DNA of 64,000 bases from Pseudoselenomonas ruminantium (GCA_015058625.1 SVCA01000011.1:1-64000); one strand, 5' to 3'; positions 30,796 through 39,194 are shown, counted from the first letter of the stretch. Numbers and translations are program-made. The notes: generated by a model from the sequence alone, not told the origin.

Positions 30796-30985
30796 GTCAA
30801 ACCGTTGGTGAAATTCACGCAGCGATAGAGATTGTTGTAAGGGCGGCAGGAACTGCCGCCCATTACAATGATTAAAGAATTTTGATTAACAACCTGTTGT
30901 TGGGCATGGCATTTAACAAGAAATGCAAAAGCTCCTTAGATGACTTTGGCCCAACCAATTTATACATCTGCAAGAGGAGAAAAAC
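30796..30985 (+). promoter_or_regulatory. Structured non-coding gap between adk and infA
   Basis: No open reading frame fits here. Two structures are visible: a 15-bp hairpin TTGTAA-GGGCGGCAG / CTGCCGCCC-A-TTACAA (30835-30868, no U-tract), and a long-range stem GTTGGGC (30899-30905) with GCCCAAC (30949-30955) enclosing GCATTT/AAATGC (30909-30926). The second ends about 30 nt before the infA ATG and could act as a leader. Confidence 0.45.
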
Positions 30986-31204
30986 ATGTCGAAACAAGAT
31001 GTTATTGAAGTAGAAGGCAAAGTCCTGGAGGCACTGCCAAATGCAATGTTCCAGGTTGAGCTAGAGAATGGTCATGTTGTACTGGCGCATGTATCCGGCA
31101 AGATTCGCATGAACTTCATCCGTATCCTTCCGGGAGACAAAGTCACTATCGAACTCACGCCGTATGACTTAACGCGTGGCCGTATAACCTACCGATTCAA
31201 ATAA
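30986..31204 (+). CDS. infA: Translation initiation factor IF-1
   Basis: OB-fold factor that occupies the A site during initiation. The 72 residues are full length, beginning [12 protein letters not shown] and containing [25 protein letters not shown] lies upstream of the ATG. Confidence 0.96.
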   Translation: MSKQDVIEVEGKVLEALPNAMFQVELENGHVVLAHVSGKIRMNFIRILPGDKVTIELTPYDLTRGRITYRFK

Positions 31205-31282
31205 GGTCATCTCCGCTTTTGCTTATAGTTTGCTGTGTTTGTTATCATTTCAAATTTTTTATAAAAAAATTCACTTTGCCAC

Positions 31283-31311
31283 TAGGCAAGGGGGAGCAAA
31301 CATGCTATACT
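31283..31311 (+). promoter_or_regulatory. Possible internal promoter before rpmJ
   Basis: TATACT (31306-31311) preceded by TGC (extended -10), with a partial -35 TAGGCA 17 bp upstream. It lies in the 150-nt infA-rpmJ gap, which is otherwise AT-rich and gene-free, and could boost the rpmJ-rplQ part. Confidence 0.5.
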
Positions 31312-31354
31312 AGCAAAATGAGACTGACAATAAGGAAAAGGGGGCACAACGAAA

Positions 31355-31468
31355 ATGAAGGTAAAACCGTCAGTAAAGCGGATTTGTGAAAAATGCAAAG
31401 TCATTAAGCGCAAAGGCCGTGTTATGGTCATCTGCGAAAATCCGAAGCATAAACAGAGACAAGGTTAA
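31355..31468 (+). CDS. rpmJ: 50S ribosomal protein L36
   Basis: Very small zinc-binding large-subunit protein of 37 residues, starting [17 protein letters not shown] and containing [12 protein letters not shown]. The Cys-Cys-Cys-His set makes this the zinc (C+) form. It sits in its normal place between infA and rpsM. Confidence 0.96.
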   Translation: MKVKPSVKRICEKCKVIKRKGRVMVICENPKHKQRQG

Positions 31469-31494
31469 TTAAGAAATAAGGAGGTGCTTTATTA

Positions 31495-31863
31495 ATGGCA
31501 CGTATTGCCGGTGTAGATTTACCCCGTGACAAGAGAATTGAAATTGCATTAACGTACATCTTCGGTATTGGTCTGAAGACTTCCAAGGACCTGCTGAAGG
31601 AGACTGGTATCAATCCGGATACCCGTACGCGTGACCTCACGGAGGATGAAGTTGTAAAACTTCGTGATGCCATCGATAATAACGTTATGGTAGAAGGTGA
31701 CCTTCGCCGTGAACGTCAGATGAACATCAAGAGACTCGTTGATATCGGCTGCTACCGTGGTCGTCGCCACCGTCTTGGTCTGCCCGTTCGTGGTCAGAAC
31801 ACCAAGAACAACGCCCGTACCCGTAAAGGCCCGAAAAAGGCCGTAGCAGGCAAGAAGAAATAA
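31495..31863 (+). CDS. rpsM: 30S ribosomal protein S13
   Basis: Head protein forming intersubunit bridges. The 122 residues start [20 protein letters not shown] and include [25 protein letters not shown] lies upstream. First ribosomal gene of the alpha part after rpmJ. Confidence 0.97.
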   Translation: MARIAGVDLPRDKRIEIALTYIFGIGLKTSKDLLKETGINPDTRTRDLTEDEVVKLRDAIDNNVMVEGDLRRERQMNIKRLVDIGCYRGRRHRLGLPVRGQNTKNNARTRKGPKKAVAGKKK

Positions 31864-31877
31864 AGGAGGGTTAACTG

Positions 31878-32270
31878 GTGGCAGTTAAGAAAGCAGTCCG
31901 CACGAAGAAAAAAGTTCGTAAGAACGTCGAATATGGCGTAGCCCATATCAGTTCTACGTTTAACAATACGATTGTAACGCTTACCGATAAGAGCGGTAAT
32001 GCACTTTCCTGGGCCAGCGCAGGCGGCCTTGGTTTCCGTGGCTCCCGTAAGAGCACGCCGTTCGCTGCACAGATGGCAGCAGAAACGGCTGCAAAGGCAG
32101 CTATGGAACATGGCCTCAAGCAGGTCGAAGTATACGTTAAGGGTCCTGGTGCCGGCCGTGAAGCCGCAATCCGTTCCCTGCAGGCAACTGGCCTCGAAGT
32201 AAACATGATCAAAGATGTTACTCCGATTCCGCACAACGGATGCCGTCCGCCGAAGCGTAGAAGAGTTTAA
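31878..32270 (+). CDS. rpsK: 30S ribosomal protein S11
   Basis: Platform protein near the mRNA exit. The 130 residues contain [19 protein letters not shown] and end [21 protein letters not shown] start at 31878 behind AAAGGAGG. Confidence 0.97.
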   Translation: MAVKKAVRTKKKVRKNVEYGVAHISSTFNNTIVTLTDKSGNALSWASAGGLGFRGSRKSTPFAAQMAAETAAKAAMEHGLKQVEVYVKGPGAGREAAIRSLQATGLEVNMIKDVTPIPHNGCRPPKRRRV

Positions 32271-32290
32271 TAGGAGGTGCAAGTAAAAGT

Positions 32291-32884
32291 ATGGCAATTG
32301 ATAGAGTACCAGCCCTGAAAAGATGCCGTGCCCTCGGCATTGAACCGGCTGTTATCGGTCGTTCCAAAGAATCCAAGCGTCAGCCGCGCCGCACGAACCG
32401 TAAGGTTTCCGAATACGGCATGCAGCTGAAAGAAAAGCAGAAAGCAAAATTCATCTACGGCGTACTGGAAAAGCAGTTCCGTGGATACTACGATAAAGCT
32501 AAGAAGATGCAGGGTGTAACGGGTGAAAACCTCCTTGGTCTTCTTGAGCGCCGTCTGGACAACGTTGTATATCGTCTTGGCCTCGCTAACACGCGTCGTC
32601 AGGCTCGCCAGCTCGTTCGTCACGGTCACTTCACCGTTAACGGCCAGCGCGTAGACATTCCGTCCGCTTTGGTTTCCGCTAACGATGTAATCGCAGTTAG
32701 CGAAAAGAGCCAGTCCAACGCTTTCTTCAAAGAACTGAAGGAAAGCAGCAATGCCCTGTCCGCTCCGGCATGGCTTCAGGCTGACCAGGCTAACCTCACG
32801 GGTACGGTAACGCGTTTCCCGAACCGTGAAGAAATCGATGTTCCTGTTAACGAGCAGGCTATCGTCGAGTTGTACTCCAAATAA
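32291..32884 (+). CDS. rpsD: 30S ribosomal protein S4
   Basis: Primary 16S-binding protein with an S4 domain. The 197 residues include [31 protein letters not shown] and the S4 motif [14 protein letters not shown]. The N-terminus [16 protein letters not shown] lacks the CxxC pairs of the zinc form, so it is the C- type, and it is slightly shorter than the E. coli protein. Confidence 0.95.
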   Translation: MAIDRVPALKRCRALGIEPAVIGRSKESKRQPRRTNRKVSEYGMQLKEKQKAKFIYGVLEKQFRGYYDKAKKMQGVTGENLLGLLERRLDNVVYRLGLANTRRQARQLVRHGHFTVNGQRVDIPSALVSANDVIAVSEKSQSNAFFKELKESSNALSAPAWLQADQANLTGTVTRFPNREEIDVPVNEQAIVELYSK

Positions 32885-32942
32885 TGAATATTTGTGCCTG
32901 TGTGCATAGTGTTCGATTAGTTATTGAGGAGGTTCATTCCAG

Positions 32943-33902
32943 ATGATAGACATCGAGAAACCGAAAATTGAAATTGTGGAAATCAGCGAAGACAACCGCT
33001 ACGGCAAGTTCGTCTGCGAACCGCTCGAACGCGGCTACGGCACGACGTTTGGCAACAGCCTCCGCCGTATGCTCCTGTCTTCCCTAGAAGGTTCTGCAAT
33101 TACCTCCATCCGTATTGATGGAGTGCTCCATGAGTTCTCCACGATTCCGGGTGTCCGGGATGACGTGACCAATATCGTTCTGAACCTGAAGCAGCTCTGC
33201 CTCAAGATGCAGGGCAACGAGCCGAAGGTTATCCGCATTGATGTGGAAGGCGAAAAGGAAGTTACGGCTGCCGACATCATCTGTGATGCCGACATTGAGA
33301 TTCTCAATCCGGACCTCCATATTGCAACGGTTGACGAAACGGGCAAGCTCAAAATTGAGATGACCGTTGCCCGTGGCCGTGGCTACATTCCGGCAGAACG
33401 GAACAAAAAGCCGGATGACACGATTGGGGTAATCCCCATCGATTCGATTTTCTCCCCGGTACAGCGTGTAAACTACACCGTGCAGGACACGCGTGTAGGT
33501 AACGAAACCGACTATGACAAGCTTATTCTCGAAGTATGGACCGATGGTTCCCTGCGTCCAGAAGAAGCTGTCAGCAAAGCAGCCGGTATCCTCGTGATGC
33601 ACCTCAAGCTGTTCCAGAGCATGGACGGCCTGCCGGAAGAAATCGAAGAGGAGGAGGCAACCTTCCCCGAAGAGGTAGAGGACGATACTTCCAAAGTTTT
33701 GGAAATGACCATCGAAGACCTCGACCTCTCGGTACGTTCCTTCAACTGTCTGAAGCGTGCTAACATCAACACGGTCGCTGACCTTGCTGAAAAGACGGAA
33801 GATGACATGATGAAGGTCCGCAACCTCGGCCGCAAATCTCTTGAAGAAGTCAAGAAGAAGCTCGAGGAACTCGGTTTAGCGCTGAGAGTAAACAACGATT
33901 GA
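32943..33902 (+). CDS. rpoA: RNA polymerase subunit alpha
   Basis: Assembles RNA polymerase through its N-terminal domain and contacts UP elements and activators through its C-terminal domain. The 319 residues have [17 protein letters not shown] in the dimerisation domain, an acidic linker near residue 240, and the C-terminal HhH domain with [17 protein letters not shown] and [22 protein letters not shown] lies upstream. Confidence 0.97.
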   Translation: MIDIEKPKIEIVEISEDNRYGKFVCEPLERGYGTTFGNSLRRMLLSSLEGSAITSIRIDGVLHEFSTIPGVRDDVTNIVLNLKQLCLKMQGNEPKVIRIDVEGEKEVTAADIICDADIEILNPDLHIATVDETGKLKIEMTVARGRGYIPAERNKKPDDTIGVIPIDSIFSPVQRVNYTVQDTRVGNETDYDKLILEVWTDGSLRPEEAVSKAAGILVMHLKLFQSMDGLPEEIEEEEATFPEEVEDDTSKVLEMTIEDLDLSVRSFNCLKRANINTVADLAEKTEDDMMKVRNLGRKSLEEVKKKLEELGLALRVNND

Positions 33903-33916
33903 AAAGAGGGAAATAA

Positions 33917-34255
33917 ATGAGCTACAGAAAATTAGGACGTAACTCCGCAGCCCGCAAGGCGCTGTTCACTAGCATTCTTACTTCCTTCTTCAGATATGGA
34001 CGCATTGAAACGACGGAAGCAAAGGCAAAAGAGCTCCGCAAGTTCGCTGAGCAGCTCATCACGCTGGCAAAGCGCGGTGACCTGAGCGCTCGTCGCAAGG
34101 CAATCGCATCCCTTGCTGATGAAGATGTAGTAAGAAAGCTGTTCGATGAAATCGCAGCAAAATACGCAGACCGTCAGGGCGGTTACACCCGTATCCTGAA
34201 ACTCGGCGTACGCCGCGGTGACGCAGCTCCGATGGTTATCATCGAGCTCGTGTAA
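33917..34255 (+). CDS. rplQ: 50S ribosomal protein L17
   Basis: Exit-region protein of 112 residues, starting [16 protein letters not shown] and containing [14 protein letters not shown]. Last gene of the superoperon, closed by the terminator at 34279. In many Firmicutes ecfA1 follows; here an MNT/HEPN remnant does. Confidence 0.97.
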   Translation: MSYRKLGRNSAARKALFTSILTSFFRYGRIETTEAKAKELRKFAEQLITLAKRGDLSARRKAIASLADEDVVRKLFDEIAAKYADRQGGYTRILKLGVRRGDAAPMVIIELV

Positions 34256-34278
34256 TTTTAGATTACAACAAGCAGAGT

Positions 34279-34304
34279 CCTGACCGAAAGGTCAGGGCTT
34301 TTTT
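34279..34304 (+). terminator. Rho-independent terminator of the S10-spc-alpha superoperon
   Basis: Perfect 7-bp stem CCTGACC-GAAA-GGTCAGG, a stable GNRA loop, then GCTTTTTT. Confidence 0.93.
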
Positions 34305-34347
34305 GCGTGTGAAAATATGATAAAATTGTGACAAAGGGGGCGATATT

Positions 34348-34662
34348 ATGCTAACACAAGAAATCGAACTTATAAAAAATCAGTTTGTCAGTAGATTGTC
34401 GCCAAAAAGAATATATCTATTTGGGTCTTTTGCAGAGGGCAGAGAAACAGAAGACAGCGATTTTGACTTCTATATCATAGTAGCAGACGGTACCACTAAC
34501 CTCGTAGACTTGACGGCTGAAGCGTATAAAGCCATTCGCCATGTCAGAAGTCGGGCTGTAGATATTATCATTGGTACGGAAAGCAGTTTTGAAGGCCGCA
34601 AGATGAAGATGGGGATTGAGAATGAAGTAATGAATAAGGGAGTCCTGCTTTATGCCGCATGA
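34348..34662 (+). CDS. MNT-type minimal nucleotidyltransferase (MntA-like antitoxin)
   Basis: The 104 residues carry the nucleotidyltransferase signature GSFAEGRETEDSDFD (GSxxxG...SDxD), which binds metal and NTP. In MNT/HEPN toxin-antitoxin pairs this protein AMPylates and silences the HEPN RNase. The next gene starts 11 nt inside this one, as usual for such pairs, but it is broken. AAAGGGGGCG lies upstream of the ATG. The region is AT-richer than the ribosomal genes, which fits acquisition by transfer. Confidence 0.85.
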   Translation: MLTQEIELIKNQFVSRLSPKRIYLFGSFAEGRETEDSDFDFYIIVADGTTNLVDLTAEAYKAIRHVRSRAVDIIIGTESSFEGRKMKMGIENEVMNKGVLLYAA

Positions 34663-34795
34663 GAATATAAATGATGCTAAAGTATGGCTTAGTTATGCAC
34701 AAGATGATCTGGGAGTAGCAAAGCATTCTACGAAAATAAACTACCATCTTCGATGCAACCTCTATTGCAGGCAGTATGATAATTTTATCTCCTGA
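34652..34795 (+). pseudogene. Truncated HEPN-domain toxin remnant
   Basis: A 47-codon frame begins PHENINDAKVWLSYAQDDL, typical of HEPN N-termini (W-x3-A-x2-DL-x2-A), then stops at 34793. After GVAKH the neighbouring frame reads FYENKLPSSMQPLLQAV, which continues the HEPN pattern better, so a frameshift near 34727 is likely. The catalytic RxxxxH part is missing. The partner antitoxin upstream is intact. Confidence 0.65.
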
Positions 34796-34967
34796 GATAT
34801 GCAGTTTTTAGGGAGCCACTAAGGCAATGGTGAAGGATGTAGACAATTCGGAGCTTGTGGATGTGCATCAGCATCTGGTGCAGAGTCCTGTTTTGGGGTC
34901 AATATCTTTGAAAGAATTTGTGAATGTTGCAGATGAATATGTATGATTGGCCGCCTTAGGAGCGGTG
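34796..34967. other. Degraded interval after the HEPN remnant
   Basis: No complete gene. A 39-codon frame from ATG 34827 ends at TGA 34943 (MVKDVDNSELVDVHQHLV...), which I do not recognise. It is probably the remains of a gene lost in the same event as the HEPN toxin. Confidence 0.4.
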
Positions 34968-35540
34968 TTAATCATCAACCCAACGTCCATTGCCGAATAT
35001 CACACCGCCGTGAATCATCACAGGGGTGCTTTTTGCAGCGGTACGGGTGGGGATTCTTGCCGACAGTCTGCAGGGCGTATCGAGGATATAGGCAGTAGCC
35101 AGTACGGCATTATCCTTGATTTTGCGATATGCCTTGCTGTCGAGTTCAGCTGTATAGACTTCAAAGCTGTGCGGGGCAATGGTGGTGGTGCATAGTGCCT
35201 GAGTAAAGGCCATGCCATCCGACCATTGCCATATTTTTTTGCCGTTTTTGTCGCTGATTATGAAATCGTAGATTTGACCATTGCGGTGACTGGCGGTATA
35301 TGGTGTATCGCCATTGTTGCTGACTTTTAATTCCATCACCAGCTGCCCGCTTTTTTCCGTAAGGGAGAGTTCTTCGACCAAGGCTTCATACTGGAGGGCG
35401 GCATAGGTGCTGCCGCTGCTTACCGTGCCTGAGCCTGAAGCCGGAAAGCTGATGCCGATGCCTGTGCCAAAACCGGCATAAGTGGTTGTGGGGCTGAACA
35501 GGCAAGCAGCAAGTAATAACGGAATCAATGTTTTACGCAT
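34968..35540 (-). CDS. Secreted BsuPI-domain protein
   Basis: The 190 residues start with a clear signal peptide (RKTLIPLLLAACLFSPTTTYA) that could be cut near residue 22. The middle matches the BsuPI intracellular-proteinase-inhibitor fold: GQIYDFIISDKNGKKIWQWS, FTQAL and an IAPHSFEVY strand. Export of a BsuPI domain suggests a cell-envelope role, not inhibition of the intracellular protease. Its start is on the minus strand with AGGAGGT just upstream. It lies 74 nt downstream of the glycosylase gene and may share its transcript. Confidence 0.75.
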   Translation of the reverse strand: MRKTLIPLLLAACLFSPTTTYAGFGTGIGISFPASGSGTVSSGSTYAALQYEALVEELSLTEKSGQLVMELKVSNNGDTPYTASHRNGQIYDFIISDKNGKKIWQWSDGMAFTQALCTTTIAPHSFEVYTAELDSKAYRKIKDNAVLATAYILDTPCRLSARIPTRTAAKSTPVMIHGGVIFGNGRWVDD

Positions 35541-35614
35541 AATCGTACCTCCTGACGATAAGTTTTCGTTTGCTAAAATAATTCAACCCGGACAGGATAT
35601 ATCCCTGCCAGTCC

Positions 35615-36124
35615 TCACTGTATAAAGGGGATTTTCCACGCATCTTCCAGCCGTTCGCGTGTCCAGCGGGCATTGGCCGGACTGGTGGACGGTAGTTTAT
35701 GGAAATGGAGGTCTGGGCAATCGAGAAGCGGCTTGTTGTATTTCTTGAAGCAGGCAAAAGATTTATTGCCGTTGAAGCAGATGGTATGGATGTGGGGATA
35801 TTGCTTCAGCAGGGCAGAAAAATCATTGCCCTGTTCGTTGTGAATGTCGGCATCAAGGCTGCCTTCCCGTTCGCAGGTGGCAATGGAATCCCATAGTGCA
35901 ATATGATGGCGCAGCAGCATCTTCAGGCGTTCTGCATAGACTGCCGGTGCGTCGCTTTGCTCTAAAATATGGGCCATCAGGGGCCAGAAGCGGTTTTGGG
36001 GATGGGCATAATACTGCTGGGCTTCAAGGGAAGCCACGCTGGGCATGGAGCCGAGAATCAGATGGGTACAGTTTTCGTCAATGCTGGGACGAAATCCTTG
36101 GCATTGAAAAGCGGATACGGACAA
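35615..36124 (-). CDS. DNA-deoxyinosine glycosylase (uracil-DNA-glycosylase superfamily)
   Basis: Removes hypoxanthine from DNA that has lost amino groups. The 169 residues have the UDG-fold motif LILGSMPSVASLEAQQYYAHPQ, RFWP, ALWDSI and a C-terminal LPSTSPANA, all typical of the family 6 hypoxanthine glycosylases. AGGAGGTG lies upstream on the minus strand. Substrate specificity is inferred from the family. Confidence 0.85.
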   Translation of the reverse strand: MSVSAFQCQGFRPSIDENCTHLILGSMPSVASLEAQQYYAHPQNRFWPLMAHILEQSDAPAVYAERLKMLLRHHIALWDSIATCEREGSLDADIHNEQGNDFSALLKQYPHIHTICFNGNKSFACFKKYNKPLLDCPDLHFHKLPSTSPANARWTRERLEDAWKIPFIQ

Positions 36125-36151
36125 GAAAACACCTCCTGTTGTTTTGTCTCT

Positions 36152-36180
36152 ATCATATCATGTTGAAGCGGACAATGTAA
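36152..36180 (-). promoter_or_regulatory. Promoter of the deoxyinosine glycosylase gene
   Basis: Read on the minus strand, TTACAT (36175-36180), a 17-bp spacer and TATGAT (36152-36157) lie 27 nt before the ATG. Confidence 0.5.
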
Positions 36181-36285
36181 TCACCTGCATATTATTTTTT
36201 TGGTGGCAGGATTTGCATGGCTTAGCATAGAATTGATAAGAATTAAGTGGGATAATGTGTATTAGAAACTACAGGAGGGAAAAGC

Positions 36286-36672
36286 ATGGCCAGTAAATTT
36301 TATCGTTGCAGCCGTTGTGGCAACATTGTCGGCCTGATTCAGGAAGGCAAAGGCACTTTGGTGTGCTGTGGTCAGGACATGGAGGAACTGACGGCCAACA
36401 CCACCGATGCGGCACAGGAGAAGCATGTGCCAGTGGCAGAGTTCGATAAGGCCGCAGGTGTGCTCAAAGTCACGGTGGGCTCGGTGGCGCATCCGATGAC
36501 GCCGGAGCATCTCATTGAGTGGATTCATGTACAGACGAAGAACGGCGGCATGATGCGGCGACTGACCTCTGAGGACAAACCGGAAGCAGTGTTTAAGATT
36601 GCCGATGGGGATGAACCTCTGACCGTTTTTGAATACTGCAATCTCCATGGCTTATGGAAAGCGGATATCTGA
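36286..36672 (+). CDS. dfx: Desulfoferrodoxin (superoxide reductase, class I)
   Basis: Reduces superoxide to hydrogen peroxide in anaerobes without making oxygen. The 128 residues have the desulforedoxin-like Fe(Cys)4 site (YRCSRCGN and VCCGQDM) and the catalytic Fe(His)4Cys set, seen in EKHVP, VAHPM, PEHLI and YCNLHG. AGGAGGG lies upstream of the ATG. Single-gene unit ended by the terminator at 36695; I found no convincing PerR or Fur box. Confidence 0.95.
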   Translation: MASKFYRCSRCGNIVGLIQEGKGTLVCCGQDMEELTANTTDAAQEKHVPVAEFDKAAGVLKVTVGSVAHPMTPEHLIEWIHVQTKNGGMMRRLTSEDKPEAVFKIADGDEPLTVFEYCNLHGLWKADI

Positions 36673-36694
36673 ATCTGAATAAGATTTGAGCGTG

Positions 36695-36732
36695 GCCCTG
36701 ACAGGCTTGAGCAGGCTGTTGGGGCTTTTTTT
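36695..36732 (+). terminator. Rho-independent terminator after desulfoferrodoxin
   Basis: A ten-pair stem with two G-T pairs (GCCCTGACAG with CTGTTGGGGC) followed by seven T residues. Confidence 0.85.
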
Positions 36733-36791
36733 GCGCCTATGGCTGTGATACAATAAAAGCCGTAAAGAAAAGACGTTAAGGAGCAGTATGG

Positions 36792-37595
36792 ATGATTGAA
36801 CGGATTGACAGCCCTGCCAACAAAAAGGTCAAACTGGCGGCGGCGTTGAAGCAGCGCAAACAGCGGGAAAAGACGGGGCTGTTTGTGGCCGAGGGTATCA
36901 GGCTCTGCGAAATGGCAGCAGATGCCGGCTGGCAGATAGAATTCGGACTTTTGACTAGTCAAATTTTGGAGCAGAAGCGAGGAGCCGAGCTGGTGGAAAA
37001 ATTGACTGGTCAAAATTGTCCGCTCTATGAGGTGCCGGACAATATCTTTGCCAAGGCCGCAGGTACGGAAACGCCGCAGGGCATCATGCTGGTGATGGCG
37101 CAGAAAAATCCCTCCCTGCCAGCGGGGGCAGAGAGGGATAAGCCGCTCTATGTGGTGATGGATGGGGTGCAGGACCCCGGCAACGCCGGTACGATTATCC
37201 GCACGGCAGATGCGGTGGGTGCGGACGGTGTCATTCTGCTGAAGGGCACCGTGGACGTGTACAGCGACAAGGCCGTGCGCTCCACTATGGGCAGTATCTT
37301 CCATGTGCCGGTATACAGCGGTGTTACGCAGGATGAATTGACGGATTTTGTGCAGGAAAGTGGTTTGCAGCTTTTGGCTACGGCCTTGGATGAAACGGCC
37401 AAACCGCATTTCCAGCAGGACTTTACCCAAGGTACAGCGGTGGTGCTTGGCAATGAGGGCAATGGCGTATCGCAAGAGCTCTTGGCGGCTGCACAAAAGA
37501 CCTATATTCCCATGTATGGGCAGGCGGAATCGCTGAACGTGGGCATGTCGGCGGCGATTGTGCTCTATGAAGCTCTGCGGCAAAGGAAGTTTTGA
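36792..37595 (+). CDS. SpoU/TrmH-family RNA 2'-O-methyltransferase
   Basis: Methylates a ribose in rRNA or tRNA with SAM through a trefoil-knot SPOUT domain. The 267 residues contain the N-terminal substrate-binding region (GLFVAEGIRLCEMA), then motif 1 MDGVQDPGNAGTIIRTADA, motif 2 VVLGNEGNGVS and motif 3 PMYGQAESLNVGMSAAIVLYE-like block ending the protein. The target base cannot be told from sequence. Two TTGACNNGTCAA palindromes lie within the gene (36951, 37002). Hairpin element copy B follows the stop by 17 nt. Confidence 0.88.
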   Translation: MIERIDSPANKKVKLAAALKQRKQREKTGLFVAEGIRLCEMAADAGWQIEFGLLTSQILEQKRGAELVEKLTGQNCPLYEVPDNIFAKAAGTETPQGIMLVMAQKNPSLPAGAERDKPLYVVMDGVQDPGNAGTIIRTADAVGADGVILLKGTVDVYSDKAVRSTMGSIFHVPVYSGVTQDELTDFVQESGLQLLATALDETAKPHFQQDFTQGTAVVLGNEGNGVSQELLAAAQKTYIPMYGQAESLNVGMSAAIVLYEALRQRKF

Positions 37596-37612
37596 GGATT
37601 GCGTTAATATCT

Positions 37613-37710
37613 ATATGCTAAGGCGCCCGGTGACTGACGATGCTTTTCCTCTGCTTAGACAAGCTTGCCAAACGCGACGGAAAAGTATCGTCAGTCACTG
37701 GGCTTATTTC
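37613..37710 (+). terminator. Structured hairpin element, copy B
   Basis: Same plan as copy A: ATATGCTAAG, two bases, a 19-bp stem (37625-37643 with 37685-37703, two G-T pairs), TTTTCC/GGAAAA, and a 29-nt loop (37650-37678) with CTTAGACAAGCTTGCCAAAC. The stem differs from copy A at most positions yet remains fully paired. It lies between two convergent genes and is followed by TTATTTC. Confidence 0.8.
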
Positions 37711-37719
37711 ATATGAGGA

Positions 37720-38421
37720 TTACTGCCAATGACAATAGATACCTAAAATGCCCTGTTTGATGTTGACGGTCAGTTTTGACTGGTCAGGCAGCAGTTCGTT
37801 GCTGATGGCGTTGGGGAAGGTTTGAGTTAAGGTGGCGTTCGTAAGGGGCCAGCGGACATTGTTGATAGTTACGCCGGTACAGGCAGCGGTAAAGGGGAGC
37901 AGGGAAATGGCCTGGGGCTGTTCTTGGAAATGAAAAGTCAGTTCCTCATCCTTTTTGACGAAGGCGATGGTTTCCTGTTCATCGCTTATAATGCAAGGCA
38001 CTTTTTGCTGGGCGCAGGAAAACATCAGACTATAGAGGTGGTCGAAGCGGCCGCCGAAGGCTCCCGTGATGAGAATGGCGGGAGCGCTTTTCATTTTTTC
38101 CAGGGCCAGCTGAGTGTCCGTTAAATCCTTCGCGGTGGGAAATTCCTCCACGGGTACGCCGAGGCTTTTGCCCCATTCCCAGGTGGCAGGGGCGGCGCTG
38201 TCGCCGTCGCCGAGGATGTAATCCGGGCGTATGTTTTGTGCATGGCAGGTATCAAGGCCGTGGTCAGCGGCAAAGATTTTGGCAGTAGGCGGCAGTTCCT
38301 GCAGCCAGGCGGCGGCAGGAGCACGGCCGCCGGTAATCAATAGCCAGGGCTTTTGGCAGAAGGCTGGGCTTTGGATAAGAAGCTGGGGCAGCTTTATCCC
38401 GGGAATATCGTTTGACGTCAT
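37720..38421 (-). CDS. thiN: Thiamine diphosphokinase
   Basis: Transfers pyrophosphate from ATP to thiamine. The 233 residues contain the family motifs AADHGLD, PDYILGDGDS, FPTAKDLTDTQLAL and GAFGGRFDH, then a C-terminal beta-sandwich part that binds thiamine. The start codon faces the UPF0173 gene across a short divergent promoter region. Convergent with the methyltransferase gene. Confidence 0.9.
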   Translation of the reverse strand: MTSNDIPGIKLPQLLIQSPAFCQKPWLLITGGRAPAAAWLQELPPTAKIFAADHGLDTCHAQNIRPDYILGDGDSAAPATWEWGKSLGVPVEEFPTAKDLTDTQLALEKMKSAPAILITGAFGGRFDHLYSLMFSCAQQKVPCIISDEQETIAFVKKDEELTFHFQEQPQAISLLPFTAACTGVTINNVRWPLTNATLTQTFPNAISNELLPDQSKLTVNIKQGILGIYCHWQ

Positions 38422-38439
38422 AACTTTTACCTCGATTTA

Positions 38440-38448
38440 TGTTATAAT
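38440..38448 (+). promoter_or_regulatory. Extended -10 promoter for the UPF0173-miaA-hfq unit
   Basis: TGTTATAAT (TGn plus TATAAT at 38443-38448), with no good -35. On the minus strand TGCTATAGT overlaps the same few bases and may serve thiN. Confidence 0.55.
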
Positions 38449-38513
38449 GATAACTATAGCATAACACGGAGTGGGTTATGGGACAATGTGTATTGGAAAG
38501 GAGCTGGCAAAGG

Positions 38514-39194
38514 ATGGTTCAATTTACGTATTATGGTCATGCTTGTTTTCTGTTGGATGATGGCAAGTATAAGGTGCTTTGTGACCCGTTCCTGACAGGA
38601 AATCCCAAGGCAACGGTGAAGCTTGAGGATGTGGAGGCAGATTTCATCCTGATTACCCATGCGCATGGCGACCATTTGGGGGATGCACCGGAGATTGCTG
38701 ACCGCACAGGTGCCGGACTGGTGGGGATACCAGAGGTATTAGGACTGTGTGATGAGCGGGTGCCAGGACTCAAGCAGCATCCCATGAATTTGGGCGGCTC
38801 GCTGACTCTGCCCTTCGGCAAGGTACGCATGACGCTGGCACAGCACAGCAGCGGCGTACCGGGCGGCATTGCCTGCGGCTATGTCATCTATATGGGCGGC
38901 TTGAAGATTTACTTTGCCGGGGATACGGCGCTGTTCTCGGACATGCAGCTTATCGGCAAGAAGGATGATTTGGATTATGCCATCCTGCCCGTAGGCGATA
39001 ATTATACCATGGGACTTGAGGATGCGGCCATGGCGGCACAGCTCTTAAATGCGCGGCATATCATTCCCGTTCACTACAACACCTGGCCCATCATCAATCA
39101 GGATGTGCGCCATTACAAGGAGATTACTGAGGCCATGACCCGGGCAGAGGTACATATCGTTGAGCCGGGCGGCACTTGGGAAATGCAGGCATGA
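38514..39194 (+). CDS. UPF0173 metallo-beta-lactamase-fold hydrolase
   Basis: The 226 residues fit the UPF0173 family length exactly. They begin VQFTYYGHACFLL and contain the metal site THAHGDHLGD, then FAGDTALF and PVHYNTWP, which supply further His and Asp ligands. Substrate unknown. ATG 38514 is chosen over the in-frame ATG 38478 because GGAAAGGAG lies at 38494-38502. It overlaps miaA by 4 nt. Confidence 0.9.
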   Translation: MVQFTYYGHACFLLDDGKYKVLCDPFLTGNPKATVKLEDVEADFILITHAHGDHLGDAPEIADRTGAGLVGIPEVLGLCDERVPGLKQHPMNLGGSLTLPFGKVRMTLAQHSSGVPGGIACGYVIYMGGLKIYFAGDTALFSDMQLIGKKDDLDYAILPVGDNYTMGLEDAAMAAQLLNARHIIPVHYNTWPIINQDVRHYKEITEAMTRAEVHIVEPGGTWEMQA

